Origin: an uncultured Oscillospiraceae bacterium
GTDB lineage: Bacteria; Bacillota; Clostridia; Oscillospirales; Oscillospiraceae
NCBI GenBank assembly: GCA_947624985.1
Contig: CANQMO010000024.1
Coordinates: forward strand, 1 to 34,383
Reading direction: 5' to 3'
Length of the DNA: 34,383 bases
In this document: positions 14,918 through 22,901 of the stretch, piece by piece
Numbering within the stretch: the stretch's first letter is position 1
Layout of the letters: each line of letters opens with the position of its first letter
The notes under the pieces: generated by a model
The model's input: only the letters and a program-made list of their open reading frames with translations
Told to the model about the DNA's origin: nothing
Databases searched by the model: none
Translations under genes and position numbers: made by a program

Positions 14918-16730
14918 TATTTCCGACCTGATGGACGGCCTGGGCGACGAGACCCTGACCCTGACGGACCCGGGCGTCACCACCCCCGAGCGGGTGCTGG
15001 CCCTGGCCCGGGAGCGGCGCGGCGCGGCGTCCGCCGCCCCGGTCCGGCACACAAAGACGAAGCGGCCCCGCAGGCTGGGCCGTATCCTGCTCATCGCGGC
15101 GGCGCTGACCGCGCTGCTGAGCGTGACGGCCTACGCGGTATACGAGCTGGTCATTGACCGGTACGTCATCGAACAATCGGCCCCCTACGAGGTCATTCAG
15201 CAAGACCCGGCCTCAGCGGAGGACCCGGCGGAGCCGGTCTCCCCCCGCAGCCGTATCTCTCTGGTGGGCTATCAGGGCACGCCGGAGTATCTGGCCTTCA
15301 CCGAGTGGGAGGGCTTGCAGGAAAAATGGTGGGCGGAAAACGAGGCGCTCTGGCAGGAGCGGGGCGTGGACGATTCCTACCATGAGACGCCGGACAACTA
15401 TTGGGCCTTTTACGGCGCCGTCACCCAGGACCAGGCGGAGGCCCTGGACGCCATCATGGCCAAGTACGGCCTGACCCCACACACCACCATGGCGACCTTT
15501 AACAAGACGGAGACGCTGTATGACGCGCTGGGCACGGAACCTTTCTACACCGACGCGGTGGCGGGCGCTTCCAATGGCTATATCTATGACGACGGCACCT
15601 TCAAGGACGAGGGGCGGCGGGTGGTCCTGTCCGACGGCCGGGCGGTGGATATGACGGTGTTCGTCAGCGCCAAGGGCTCCTTCTCCAACATCTCCGGGAC
15701 CATCGACCTGAGCCAGGGGTATGACGAGTGGAGCTATACCACCGCCAGCGGCGTGACCGTGGACCTGATCCTGACGGCCAACGAGGCGGGGATACTGGCC
15801 GAGACCGACGGGGCCTACATCGACGTGTCCCTGGCCGCGGGCAGCGCCCCCAGCTACGACCCGGCCACGGACCCGCAGTTGAGCGAAGAGCAGCGGTCTT
15901 TCTATCTGGAGGGCATTTCCCAGACGCGCCCTGACATGACGGAGGCGGAGATGGACGCCGAGTGGGAGAGTTACAGGGAATCGTACACAAAGCGGCAGCA
16001 GGCGTTCCTGCCCCCCGCCGTCACAGAGGCGGAGGTGGAGTCCATCGCGGACTGTATCGGCTTTGACGTGCTGGCGGAGCGGTTCGACGGCACGGCCCAC
16101 CCGGAGACCGGGGAAAAGGTGACGGCTCTGCGCCAGCAGATGTTTGCCGAGACCGAGACCGCCCGGGTGGAGGCGGAACAGGCCGAGGCCGACATACAGG
16201 AAACCACCCGGACCGTGCTGGACGAACTTGGCTCCTACACCGCCGATATGCCGGAGGGCTATGCCAACGTGTTCACCGTGGGCCACCGGCAGCAGGACCA
16301 CGGCATGGTCTGGACAGCGCTTGACGTCTATGACCAGATGAGCCTTGGCTGGTTCAGCCAGAGCGCCATGGCCAGCATAAACCTGGACTACTACCGGTTC
16401 TACACGGACGAGGACCGGACCGGGTCCGCCACGGAGGATGCCTTCCATGACGCGGTCGCGTACTTCGTGGGCAAGGACTACCCCCTGACGGAGATCAACG
16501 GCTGCCAGGGCTTTGTTCTGGCGGAAAACGGCATGACCGCCCAGGCGGTGTGGTATGACGAGGCCCGTGACCTGCTGTTCTGGCTGGAGGGCTATGACGC
16601 CGGACTGGACACGGAGCAGACGCTGGCTCTGGCGGAGAGCGTGGTCGAAGGGACCCCGTCCGAAGCCACGCAGGCGGAAACGGCTGCCCTGGCCGAAAAC
16701 GTGCCGCCCACCCCGATACCGGCGGATTAA
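14907..16730 (+). CDS. Single-pass membrane protein, probable anti-sigma factor with large ectodomain
   Basis: This 607-aa protein starts inside the end of the sigma gene. Residues 1-56 are cytoplasmic (ISDLMDGLGDETLTLTDPG, then a basic KTKRPRRLGR stretch). One membrane helix follows (about 57-77, ILLIAAALTALLSVTAYAVY), then an outside part of about 530 residues. That part is very acidic and rich in Asp, Glu and Thr, with a helical stretch near residues 340-440 (MTEAEMDAEWESYRE, TETARVEAEQAEADIQE). A C-terminal block resembles the DUF4367 fold (FVLAENGMTAQAVWYDEARD, LFWLEGYDAG). No catalytic motif is seen. A short inside part joined by one helix to an extracellular sensor suits an anti-sigma factor; there is no ZAS zinc motif (HxxxCxxC), so this rests on context. 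Confidence 0.75.
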   Translation: MTFNISDLMDGLGDETLTLTDPGVTTPERVLALARERRGAASAAPVRHTKTKRPRRLGRILLIAAALTALLSVTAYAVYELVIDRYVIEQSAPYEVIQQDPASAEDPAEPVSPRSRISLVGYQGTPEYLAFTEWEGLQEKWWAENEALWQERGVDDSYHETPDNYWAFYGAVTQDQAEALDAIMAKYGLTPHTTMATFNKTETLYDALGTEPFYTDAVAGASNGYIYDDGTFKDEGRRVVLSDGRAVDMTVFVSAKGSFSNISGTIDLSQGYDEWSYTTASGVTVDLILTANEAGILAETDGAYIDVSLAAGSAPSYDPATDPQLSEEQRSFYLEGISQTRPDMTEAEMDAEWESYRESYTKRQQAFLPPAVTEAEVESIADCIGFDVLAERFDGTAHPETGEKVTALRQQMFAETETARVEAEQAEADIQETTRTVLDELGSYTADMPEGYANVFTVGHRQQDHGMVWTALDVYDQMSLGWFSQSAMASINLDYYRFYTDEDRTGSATEDAFHDAVAYFVGKDYPLTEINGCQGFVLAENGMTAQAVWYDEARDLLFWLEGYDAGLDTEQTLALAESVVEGTPSEATQAETAALAENVPPTPIPAD

Positions 16731-16749
16731 AGCGGCAATACACAGACAA

Positions 16750-16779
16750 GGGGACAGGCCATCGTTATGGCCTGTCCCC
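16750..16779. terminator. Terminator between the anti-sigma gene and the 53-aa gene
   Basis: GGGGACAGGCCAT (16750-16762) pairs perfectly with ATGGCCTGTCCCC (16767-16779) around CGTT, followed by GTTTGTC. It lies between convergent genes and probably works both ways. Confidence 0.8.
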
Positions 16780-16784
16780 GTTTG

Positions 16785-16946
16785 TCAGAGGTCATTGCCC
16801 GCCGTTATGTACATTTCCTCCGCCGCATACAGCGCCTGCTGCAAGAGCGCCCGGGCCGGCTCGTTCTCTGGCGTCTCCGGCAGCTTGTCCAGCGCGTCGG
16901 AGGCAGCGGCAACCACGATCGCATACATTTTCGGATAGTCCGGCAT
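16785..16946 (-). CDS. 53-aa small protein of unknown function
   Basis: This short frame on the minus strand encodes 53 residues: MPDYPKMYAIVVAAASDA, then LDKLPETPENEPARALLQ, then QALYAAEEMYITAGNDL. It reads as two amphipathic helices joined by a Pro-rich turn. Small clostridial proteins with this layout (a Tyr/Pro-rich start, AASDA, and AEE-Y-I near the end) are common as I recall, but no function is known to me. GAGG lies 3 bases before the ATG, a tight spacing. It is divergent from the XRE gene at 17053, and an operator-like palindrome (16969-16980) sits 23 bp before its start, so it is probably under control of that regulator. Confidence 0.7.
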   Translation of the reverse strand: MPDYPKMYAIVVAAASDALDKLPETPENEPARALLQQALYAAEEMYITAGNDL

Positions 16947-16968
16947 GAGCCTCAGATATAGATTGTAA

Positions 16969-17040
16969 CATTATATAATGTAAAAGTCTATGGCCTGCGG
17001 GCATATACCGTCTATTATCTTACTATCACATTAGATAATG
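16969..17040. promoter_or_regulatory. Two operator-like palindromes 60 bp apart
   Basis: CATTATATAATG (16969-16980, perfect palindrome) and CATTAGATAATG (17029-17040, one change) are each followed by a similar tail (AAAAGTCTA and GAAGGGTCTA). They lie in the divergent gap between the 53-aa gene and the small XRE gene. Both contain -10-like TATAAT or GATAAT, so a bound repressor would block transcription on either side. Confidence 0.65.
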
Positions 17041-17052
17041 GAAGGGTCTACG

Positions 17053-17259
17053 ATGGTCAGGTTGAACGTGCTGCCGCTGCTGGAAAAGAAGGGAAAGACG
17101 AAGTACTGGCTTTATAAGCAGCTGGGCATGAGCTATCAGAACTTCAGCCGGATGGTCAACAACCAGACGAGCTCCATCAAGCTGGAGCGTATCGAGACGC
17201 TATGCCAGCTTTTGGACTGTACGCCCAATGAGCTGTTTGCCATTGACTGGGAAAAATAA
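17053..17259 (+). CDS. Small XRE/Cro-type transcriptional regulator (68 aa)
   Basis: This protein is little more than one HTH domain: MVRLNVLPLLEKKGKTKYWL, then YKQLGMSYQNFSRMVNNQTSSIKLERIETLCQLLDCTPNELFAI, which is the YozG/Cro class with the C-terminal C-T-P-N-E-L-F signature. I chose ATG 17053 because GAAGGG lies 7 bases upstream; an earlier ATG at 17038 falls inside the palindrome at 17029-17040. It probably binds the two palindromes in its own upstream region and controls itself and the divergent 53-aa gene. A terminator (17267-17286) follows. Confidence 0.9.
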   Translation: MVRLNVLPLLEKKGKTKYWLYKQLGMSYQNFSRMVNNQTSSIKLERIETLCQLLDCTPNELFAIDWEK

Positions 17260-17266
17260 AGGCAAA

Positions 17267-17291
17267 GGCGCGGTCTACACCGCGCCGTTTT
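17267..17291 (+). terminator. Terminator after the small XRE gene
   Basis: GGCGCGGT (17267-17274) pairs with ACCGCGCC (17279-17286) around CTAC, followed by GTTTT. It overlaps the last codons of the convergent DUF523 gene. Confidence 0.85.
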
Positions 17292-17709
17292 CGATATCCT
17301 CTTCGTCGAGAAGCTCTATGCCGTTTTCTTTCAGCAACCGGGCGGTCACGCCCATGCCGGGGATCACGGCGCCGGTGAACGTGCCGTCATAGACCGCGTG
17401 GGGCCCGCAGGAAGGGCTCCGGGCTTTCAATATGGCGCATGTCACGCCATGGCTCCGGCAGAAGGCCAAGGCCTTTTCCGCCCCGGCGCGAAATTCCGCC
17501 GTCACATCCTCCCCCGCCTTACTGTACACCCGGTCTCCCCGTATCTCGCTGGGCAGCCGGGGGGCCGGCAGGCCGGAGGCCCGCTCCGGGCAAAAGACCA
17601 CATAGTCCTTGTCCGCGAGAAAGGCCCGGACGGCGGCGTTGTCGTTGTTGCCGCCGTTATATTTGCAGTTGTGGCCCAAAAGACACCCGCTGACCAGGTA
17701 CTTACTCAT
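17275..17709 (-). CDS. DUF523 family protein
   Basis: This 144-aa soluble protein belongs to DUF523 (YbbK-like). The conserved marks are present: SGCLLGHNCKYNGGNN near the start (C9, C15), FCPERASGLPAPRLP (C40), and the ILKARSPSCGP motif (C101). The conserved cysteines suggest binding of a metal or cluster, or a thiol function; the true role of the family is not known to me. It overlaps the upstream membrane protein gene by 8 bases and so belongs to the cstA transcript. Its stop codon lies in the loop of the terminator of the facing gene. Confidence 0.9.
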   Translation of the reverse strand: MSKYLVSGCLLGHNCKYNGGNNDNAAVRAFLADKDYVVFCPERASGLPAPRLPSEIRGDRVYSKAGEDVTAEFRAGAEKALAFCRSHGVTCAILKARSPSCGPHAVYDGTFTGAVIPGMGVTARLLKENGIELLDEEDIENGAV

Positions 17710-18706
17710 AGTTGCACAGAAGGAACATGGGCTTGACCAGGACCACCTCGTCGTACTCCTCCTGCTCCACCTGGACGGAAGAATTGAGGGCTTTCAAGTC
17801 CTTTTTCATGACCTCGAAGGACTCGGGCACGCTCTGGGCCCGGCCCTCCCGGATCACCCGGATCATCCGGTCCAGCACCACCGGGTGGGCGTACTGGGGC
17901 GGCACGGGAAAGTCCGGGCCGATGACATCTGCCATGGCCGCCCTGGCGGCCTCCCACTCCCCGTCGATGGCCTTGCGGTTGTTGCGAGCGGTGGGCAGCA
18001 CATGGGCGCCGGCGAAGAAGAACACGGCGGCCAGACCCAGCAGCGTCCAGTAAATGCCGGTCCGGTCGTGGGTCACCAGCGTGTACACGCCGTAGGCCGC
18101 GGCCAGGACGCCGGCGATGACGATGGCCAGAGCCACCCACTTGTAGGCGGGATTGGACTGGTCGTTGCGGCGCTTGTTCCTGGCGGCCCGGGCCAGGCGG
18201 TTGGACCGGGCGGGGTCGTCGGTGAGGCGGGTCTTGGCCCGCTCCAGCTCGTCCCAGGCGGCCTGGGCCTCGGGGGTAAGCTCCTTCAAATACCGGGCGG
18301 CCTCCCGCTCGGCCTTGGCCTTCAGCTTCCGCTCCGCCTCCACGCTGTGCAGGGGCACGTCCGGCCGGATACGGGAAAAGCGCTCCAGGAACATGTCCAC
18401 GTCGTCCTCCCTCTTGAAGTTGCACTGCTTCACCTGGCCGTTGTCGTACTCCACCACCAGATAGGGGATGGAGGCGAACATGCCCCGGCCGGTGAAGCCG
18501 CCCTTGCTCATGGCCACCCGCTTGAAGATCCGTTTGACCGACTTGATGGGCAGGTAGTACCGGCGCTCGATGTAGAAGCTGTTCAGGTAGATGGCCTCCT
18601 TGCCAATGCCGCAGGGACCGAACCGCTGGCAGGTCTTTTTTTCTTCATTGGCGACCTGCTGGGGGATGGAGACCTTACCCAGCTGTTTGGGCTTGATGAT
18701 TACCAT
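17702..18706 (-). CDS. Unknown two-helix membrane protein downstream of cstA
   Basis: This 334-aa protein is not recognised by name. Residues 1-110 look like a PH-like beta domain (AIYLNSFYIERRYYLPIKSV, IPYLVVEYDNG). Residues 120-185 are a charged helical, perhaps coiled-coil, stretch (AERKLKAKAEREAARYL). Two membrane helices follow at about 188-213 and 217-237, with a cytoplasmic tail to the end. The start at 18706 follows GGGAGGT by 6 bases; the ATG at 18721 lies in that ribosome site and is not used. It sits 66 bp after cstA behind a hairpin (18730-18754) and overlaps the DUF523 gene. A link with CstA (peptide or pyruvate uptake) is only suggested by position. Confidence 0.75.
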   Translation of the reverse strand: MVIIKPKQLGKVSIPQQVANEEKKTCQRFGPCGIGKEAIYLNSFYIERRYYLPIKSVKRIFKRVAMSKGGFTGRGMFASIPYLVVEYDNGQVKQCNFKREDDVDMFLERFSRIRPDVPLHSVEAERKLKAKAEREAARYLKELTPEAQAAWDELERAKTRLTDDPARSNRLARAARNKRRNDQSNPAYKWVALAIVIAGVLAAAYGVYTLVTHDRTGIYWTLLGLAAVFFFAGAHVLPTARNNRKAIDGEWEAARAAMADVIGPDFPVPPQYAHPVVLDRMIRVIREGRAQSVPESFEVMKKDLKALNSSVQVEQEEYDEVVLVKPMFLLCNYE

Positions 18707-18729
18707 GCAATGACCTCCCATATTGAAAC

Positions 18730-18754
18730 GGCGGAGGAGCGACGCCCCTCCGCC
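18730..18754 (-). terminator. Hairpin between cstA and the downstream membrane gene
   Basis: GGCGGAGG (18730-18737) pairs with CCTCCGCC (18747-18754); on the minus strand it is followed by GTTTCAAT. The weak T tract suggests partial termination or mRNA protection inside the operon. Confidence 0.5.
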
Positions 18755-18772
18755 ATCCAGTATGTTGGTAGA

Positions 18773-20239
18773 TTACTTCGCCACAGCGGCCTTCTTGGCC
18801 TTGCTGGCGGCATACATGAAGATACCGAAGAACACGACAGCGGCCACGATGCCCACGGGATAGGCGATCTTGGTGCTCAGGCCCAGGCACTCGGGGCCGG
18901 CGCAGAAGTAGGTGATGGAGACCGCGCTCATGAAGGTAGCGGGGACAGCGGTGATCCAGTAGTTCTTCTTTTCCTTGACCAGGAACATGGACGCGGTCCA
19001 CAGAACGATCATGGCCAGGGTCTGGTTGGTCCAGGAGAAGTAACGCCAGATGACCTGATAGCTGAACCAGCCGAGGCTGTTGCCGATGCCCAGGATGGCG
19101 CCGACGCCCAGCACGGGAACGCACAGGTACAGACGGTTGAGCATCTTGCTCTGGTCGATGTGGAACCAGTCGGCGATCACCAGACGGGCGGAACGGAAGG
19201 CCGTATCGCCGGAGGTGATGGGGCAGGCCACGACGCCCAGCATGGCCAGCGCGATGCCGATGCCGCCCATGGTCTTGGAGCAGACGTCGTACACAGCGGC
19301 GGGCTGGCCCTGAGAGATGATGTCGTTCAGAGCGGTGGAGACACCGTCGGTCAGCTCATACAGGGAGCAGCCGGCAGCGGCCCAGACCAGAGCGATGACG
19401 CCCTCGGCGACCATCGCGCCGTAGAACACGAAGTGGCCCTGGTGCTCGTTCTTCATGCAGCGGGCCATCAGCGGGCTCTGAGTGGCATGGAAGCCGGAAA
19501 TGGCGCCGCAGGCCACGGTGATGAACATGAACGACCACACGGGGGTGCCGGCGGGGTGCCGGTTGGTGAAGTTGGCCCAGATCTCGGGGATCTGATAACC
19601 GTGAGCGAAAATGCCCACAGCCACGCCCACGGCCATGATGATCAGGCAGATACCGAACACGGGGTAGATCTTGCCGATGATCTTGTCGATGGACAGGAAG
19701 GTGGCGATGAAGTAGTAGACCAGGATCAGGATCAGCCAGAACATGGTGTTGGCCACCAGACCGCTGCCGCCGTTCTCGGTGATCAGCTTCACCAGGATGC
19801 CGGCGGGGCCCACGGCGAACACGGTACCGACCATGATCAGCAGCACCACGTTGAACACGCGCATGACGTTCTTCATGACGCTGCCCAGGTAAATGCCGGT
19901 GACCTCGGAGATGGAAGCGCCCTCGTTGCGCTCGCTCATCATGCCGGAGAAGTAGTCATGCACAGCACCGGCGAAGATGGTACCGAAGGTGATCCACAGG
20001 AACACGATGGGTCCCCACAGAGCGCCCTGCAGGGCACCGAAGATGGGGCCCAGGCCCGCGATGTTCAGCAGCTGGATCATAAACAGCCGCCACTGGGGCA
20101 GAACCACATAGTCCACGCCGTCGTTGATCTTCACGGCCGGAGTCTCCCGGTCGTCGGGGGCAAAGGTGTTCTCAACGACTTTGCCGTAGACAAAGTAGCC
20201 GCCGACCAGAATCACGAGACAGAGAAAAAAGCTAATCAT
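18773..20239 (-). CDS. cstA: CstA-family peptide/pyruvate transporter
   Basis: This 488-aa protein has at least 12 predicted membrane helices. It has the CstA start (MISFFLCLVILVGGYFVYGKVVE), the soluble segment ETPAVKINDGVDYVVLP, and the core signature FMIQLLNIAGLGPIFGALQGALWGP followed by HDYFSGMMSERNEG. The short clostridial form lacks the extended C-terminal domain of E. coli CstA (701 aa). The family imports peptides or pyruvate, and in other bacteria expression rises on carbon starvation. GAGGAGG lies 9 bases before the ATG. The gene has a clear promoter (20306-20334) and probably co-transcribes the two genes that follow. Confidence 0.95.
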   Translation of the reverse strand: MISFFLCLVILVGGYFVYGKVVENTFAPDDRETPAVKINDGVDYVVLPQWRLFMIQLLNIAGLGPIFGALQGALWGPIVFLWITFGTIFAGAVHDYFSGMMSERNEGASISEVTGIYLGSVMKNVMRVFNVVLLIMVGTVFAVGPAGILVKLITENGGSGLVANTMFWLILILVYYFIATFLSIDKIIGKIYPVFGICLIIMAVGVAVGIFAHGYQIPEIWANFTNRHPAGTPVWSFMFITVACGAISGFHATQSPLMARCMKNEHQGHFVFYGAMVAEGVIALVWAAAGCSLYELTDGVSTALNDIISQGQPAAVYDVCSKTMGGIGIALAMLGVVACPITSGDTAFRSARLVIADWFHIDQSKMLNRLYLCVPVLGVGAILGIGNSLGWFSYQVIWRYFSWTNQTLAMIVLWTASMFLVKEKKNYWITAVPATFMSAVSITYFCAGPECLGLSTKIAYPVGIVAAVVFFGIFMYAASKAKKAAVAK

Positions 20240-20305
20240 TTCCGTAATTCCTCCTCATAATATTGGTCGAAGTTTTTTAGCCGCTTTCGCGGCCATTCTG
20301 CCGTT

Positions 20306-20334
20306 ATTATAGCGCGGTCAAAATCCAATGTCCA
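20306..20334 (-). promoter_or_regulatory. Probable cstA promoter
   Basis: On the minus strand TGGACA (20334-20329) and TATAAT (20311-20306) are 17 bp apart, 67 bp before the cstA ATG. A GCCGC/GCGGC hairpin lies in the leader near 20280-20292. Upstream, TTACA-N7-TGTAA near 20340-20357 may be an operator, but it fits no known site well. Confidence 0.65.
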
Positions 20335-20432
20335 GCGGTTTTACAACACTTATGTAACAAAAATTTAATATTTATTTTGTTGAAAGTGACCATAAAATAA
20401 GAAGAATATTGGCACCTTCCCACAAAGGATAC

Positions 20433-20458
20433 AAAAAACCTCCCTTTTGAAAGGGAGG
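20433..20458 (-). terminator. Strong intrinsic terminator after the MATE gene
   Basis: On the minus strand CCTCCCTTT (20458-20450) pairs with AAAGGGAGG (20447-20439) and is followed by TTTTTT (20438-20433). It lies 7 bp past the MATE stop codon. Confidence 0.92.
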
Positions 20459-20464
20459 CGTAGT

Positions 20465-21832
20465 CTATCCCGCGGCGGCGGGGGGCGCGTGGTCCTTCCA
20501 CCGGCCGGACAGATAGTAAGGGAACATGACCAGGAAAAAGGCGTAGCCGGCCAGGGCGCCGCCCAGCCAGTAGCCCATGACGCCCATATGGAACGTCTCG
20601 GCCAGCAGCACGCACAGGCCGATCCGCATGACCACCCCGTCCAGGATACCCAGGATGAAGTTCATCACGGGGAAGCCCATGCCGTTGCACAGGGCCGTAC
20701 TGGGGCCCCGGAGAGCGTAGCCGAAGAAGTTCAGCACCGCGATGAGCACATAGCCCCGGCTCATGGCCAGCACGGCGGGGTCGTCGTCGAACAGGGCGAA
20801 CACCCGCTCCGGCCACAGGACCATCACGGCGGAAAGGACGGACGCGAAGGCCGCGCCCACGGCGACGGCGGTGATCAGGGCCTTGCTCACCCGGTCGAAT
20901 TTCCGGGCGGCGAAGTTCTGGCCCACCATGGTGGCCCCGGACTGGCTCAGGGCCAGGCAGATGATACTGGCCACGGTGGACAGCTTGGCGCCCACGCTGT
21001 TGACCGCGGAGACGGTGACGCCGAAGGCGTTGATACGGCTGGACACGAAAAGCTGGGACACGCTGATGGCGCAGCTTTGGATGCACATGGGGATACCCAG
21101 CTTCAGCAGCTTCATCAGATTGTTCCGGTCGGGCCGGAGGTACCTGGTGTGGAACTCGAACCCCAGCCGGTCCCGCCGCCGCCAGAGATAGCCCACGCAC
21201 ATAACGAAGCTGACGCCCTGGGCGATGACCGTGGCCAGCGCCGCCCCGAACGGGCCCATCCCCGCCGACACGAAAAGCAGGTCCAGTCCCACGTTCAGCA
21301 CCGACGCGACGGCGATGAACACCATGGGCCGCTTCGACTCCCCCATGCCCCGGAGGATGGCCGCCACCATCACATAGCCCACCAGGAAGAACAGCCCCGC
21401 CGTGCAGCAGACCGTGTACTGCCTGCAGTAGGCCAGCGCCTCCGCCGGCACGTTCAGCCACCTCATGGCCAGGTCCGCGCAGGCCAGCCCCGCCGCCGTG
21501 ATGGCCAGGCTGAGGCCCAGGATAAACGTGAACATCACGCCCACGATCCGGGAGACATTCTCCCGGTCCTTCAGCCCCACATACTGGCTGATGAGCACCT
21601 GCCCCGCGTTGCAGAAGCCCATGCACACGAAGGTGTACAGGTGGATGAGGTCCGCGCCCACGCCCACGGCGGACAGGCCCGCCGGGCCCACGAACTGCCC
21701 CACCACCACCATGTCCGCCAGGTTATAGGCGGTCTGCAACAGGTTGGACAGCATAAATGGCCAGGCGAAGGACAGAAGCTGACGCGCCACCGGGCCGGAG
21801 GTATAGTCTTTTATAAGGCTGTCGTCTGCCAT
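20465..21832 (-). CDS. MATE family efflux transporter
   Basis: This 455-aa inner-membrane protein would export drugs or metabolites in exchange for Na+ or H+. It has the MATE double repeat of 6+6 helices: the first half begins GPVARQLLSFAWPFMLSNLLQTAYNLADMVVVGQFVG, and the second half repeats it at about residue 240 (LLKLGIPMCIQSCAISVSQLFVSSRINAFG). It resembles the NorM/DinF-like clostridial group. The start at 21832 has only a purine-rich AAAGAGAGAG upstream. It is a single gene with its own terminator. The substrate cannot be read from the sequence. Confidence 0.95.
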   Translation of the reverse strand: MADDSLIKDYTSGPVARQLLSFAWPFMLSNLLQTAYNLADMVVVGQFVGPAGLSAVGVGADLIHLYTFVCMGFCNAGQVLISQYVGLKDRENVSRIVGVMFTFILGLSLAITAAGLACADLAMRWLNVPAEALAYCRQYTVCCTAGLFFLVGYVMVAAILRGMGESKRPMVFIAVASVLNVGLDLLFVSAGMGPFGAALATVIAQGVSFVMCVGYLWRRRDRLGFEFHTRYLRPDRNNLMKLLKLGIPMCIQSCAISVSQLFVSSRINAFGVTVSAVNSVGAKLSTVASIICLALSQSGATMVGQNFAARKFDRVSKALITAVAVGAAFASVLSAVMVLWPERVFALFDDDPAVLAMSRGYVLIAVLNFFGYALRGPSTALCNGMGFPVMNFILGILDGVVMRIGLCVLLAETFHMGVMGYWLGGALAGYAFFLVMFPYYLSGRWKDHAPPAAAG

Positions 21833-21924
21833 ACGTTCTCTCTCTTTATCCCAATTTTATATATTGTATCCCTCGCGGGGCATTTTTACCGCGAAGCCCG
21901 GTCAGGGCGAGCCGCGCGGCGGCC

Positions 21925-22725
21925 CTACCGTCTGATCCGGATGGTGACCACCATCTCCCGGTCCGTCTGCTCCCGCTCCAGTCCCACGTCCACGCCGCCC
22001 CGGCGCATTACGTCCACGCTGCGCTGGAGGGTGTTGAGGAACACACGCACATCCTTGAGCACCAGCCGGGACCGGCCCGGGGCCGCGTGGGCGTCCGCCC
22101 GGGCCAGAAGGCTGTCTATGTAATCGTCTGTGGCGGCCACGGAGAGCTGCCTGTCGACGATCTGGTCCAGCGCCCGGCGGCGGACGTCGTCGTCCGGCAG
22201 GCGCAGCAGGGCCCGGCCGTGCCGCTCGGTCAGTTCCGCGGCCCGGAGCTTGTCCAGCACGTCGCCGGGCAGCTTCAAAAGCCGCAGCTTGTTGGCGATG
22301 GCGGACTGGCTCTTGCCCAGCCGCCGGGCGCACTCCTCCTGGCTGAAGCCGAAAAGGTCGATGAGCCGGGCGATCCCCCGGGCCTGCTCGATGAAGTCCA
22401 GGTCCTCCCGCTGGAGGTTCTCCACCAGAGCGATGGCGCCGGACTCCGGCCCGTCCACATCCATCACCAGACAGGGCACCCGCTCCAGTCCCGCCAGCCG
22501 CGCCGCCCGGAGCCGCCGCTCCCCCGCCACCAGCTGGTACCGCCCGTCCCGGGGCCGCACCGACAGGGGACTGAGCACCCCGTACTGCCGGATGCTCTCC
22601 GCCAGCGCCTGTAGGGCCCCGGCGTCAAATACCTGCCGGGGCTGGAAGGGATTCGGCACGATGTCCCCCACCGGGATCATCACCACGCTCTCCTCCGTCC
22701 GCCGGCGCGTTTTCAGTATCGGCAT
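21925..22725 (-). CDS. noc: ParB/Noc family DNA-binding protein
   Basis: This is a 266-aa CTP-switch DNA clamp. Box I is PNPFQPR (residues 24-30), box II is GERRLRA (68-74), and ENLQREDLDFIEQARG marks the linker. The HTH is FSQEECARRLGKSQSAIANKLRLLKLP (127-153). The ANKLRLLKLP end is the Noc form, while Spo0J proteins usually read ANHLRLL. There is no parA next to it. Noc binds its own sites, spreads on DNA and blocks division over the nucleoid. I took the ATG at 22725 as start (AAGGAGG 12 bases upstream); the frame is open further, but that part is basic and unlike the family. A 42-bp palindrome lies upstream. Noc against ParB is not certain. Confidence 0.85.
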   Translation of the reverse strand: MPILKTRRRTEESVVMIPVGDIVPNPFQPRQVFDAGALQALAESIRQYGVLSPLSVRPRDGRYQLVAGERRLRAARLAGLERVPCLVMDVDGPESGAIALVENLQREDLDFIEQARGIARLIDLFGFSQEECARRLGKSQSAIANKLRLLKLPGDVLDKLRAAELTERHGRALLRLPDDDVRRRALDQIVDRQLSVAATDDYIDSLLARADAHAAPGRSRLVLKDVRVFLNTLQRSVDVMRRGGVDVGLEREQTDREMVVTIRIRR

Positions 22726-22742
22726 GGAATACGCCCGCCTCC

Positions 22743-22784
22743 TTGCGCGTAGGATGGGTACATTGTACCGCTGTCCTTGCGCAA
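22743..22784. promoter_or_regulatory. 42-bp hyphenated palindrome upstream of noc
   Basis: TTGCGC (22743-22748) and GCGCAA (22779-22784) enclose AGGA/TCCT and a central GGTACA-T-TGTACC (22757-22769). It lies 18-59 bp before the noc ATG and over its ribosome and promoter area. It matches neither parS nor the B. subtilis Noc site, so it may be an operator of another type. Confidence 0.55.
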
Positions 22785-22864
22785 AAAGGCGGGAAAACGG
22801 GCGCGCGCCTATACGCCTGTGCCGGTAGGATTGAAACTGCTCGGCGGAAGTGAATCGCCGGCAG

Positions 22865-22901
22865 GAAGTCAAAAGCCTGTCGCACAGCGGCTTTTGACTT
22901 C
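22865..22901. repeat. 13-bp perfect hairpin between noc and radical SAM genes
   Basis: GAAGTCAAAAGCC (22865-22877) is matched by GGCTTTTGACTTC (22889-22901), with an inner CTGT/ACAG. CGCGC inverted repeats follow at about 22902-22920. No T tract is present on either side. It looks like a REP-type unit, similar in style to the array after polA. Confidence 0.75.

Noticed and set aside
16792-17004. 70-codon frame overlapping the 53-aa gene on the same strand
   Set aside because: It is Cys/Gly/Arg-rich and crosses the palindrome; the other frame gives a protein-like sequence.
17609-20260. Long open frame (883 codons) opposite cstA and its neighbours
   Set aside because: It crosses three real genes antisense, and the product is His/Asp/Gly-rich without domains.
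20447-22123. Long open frame opposite the MATE and noc genes
   Set aside because: The composition (His/Gln/Arg-rich) is that of an antisense shadow.
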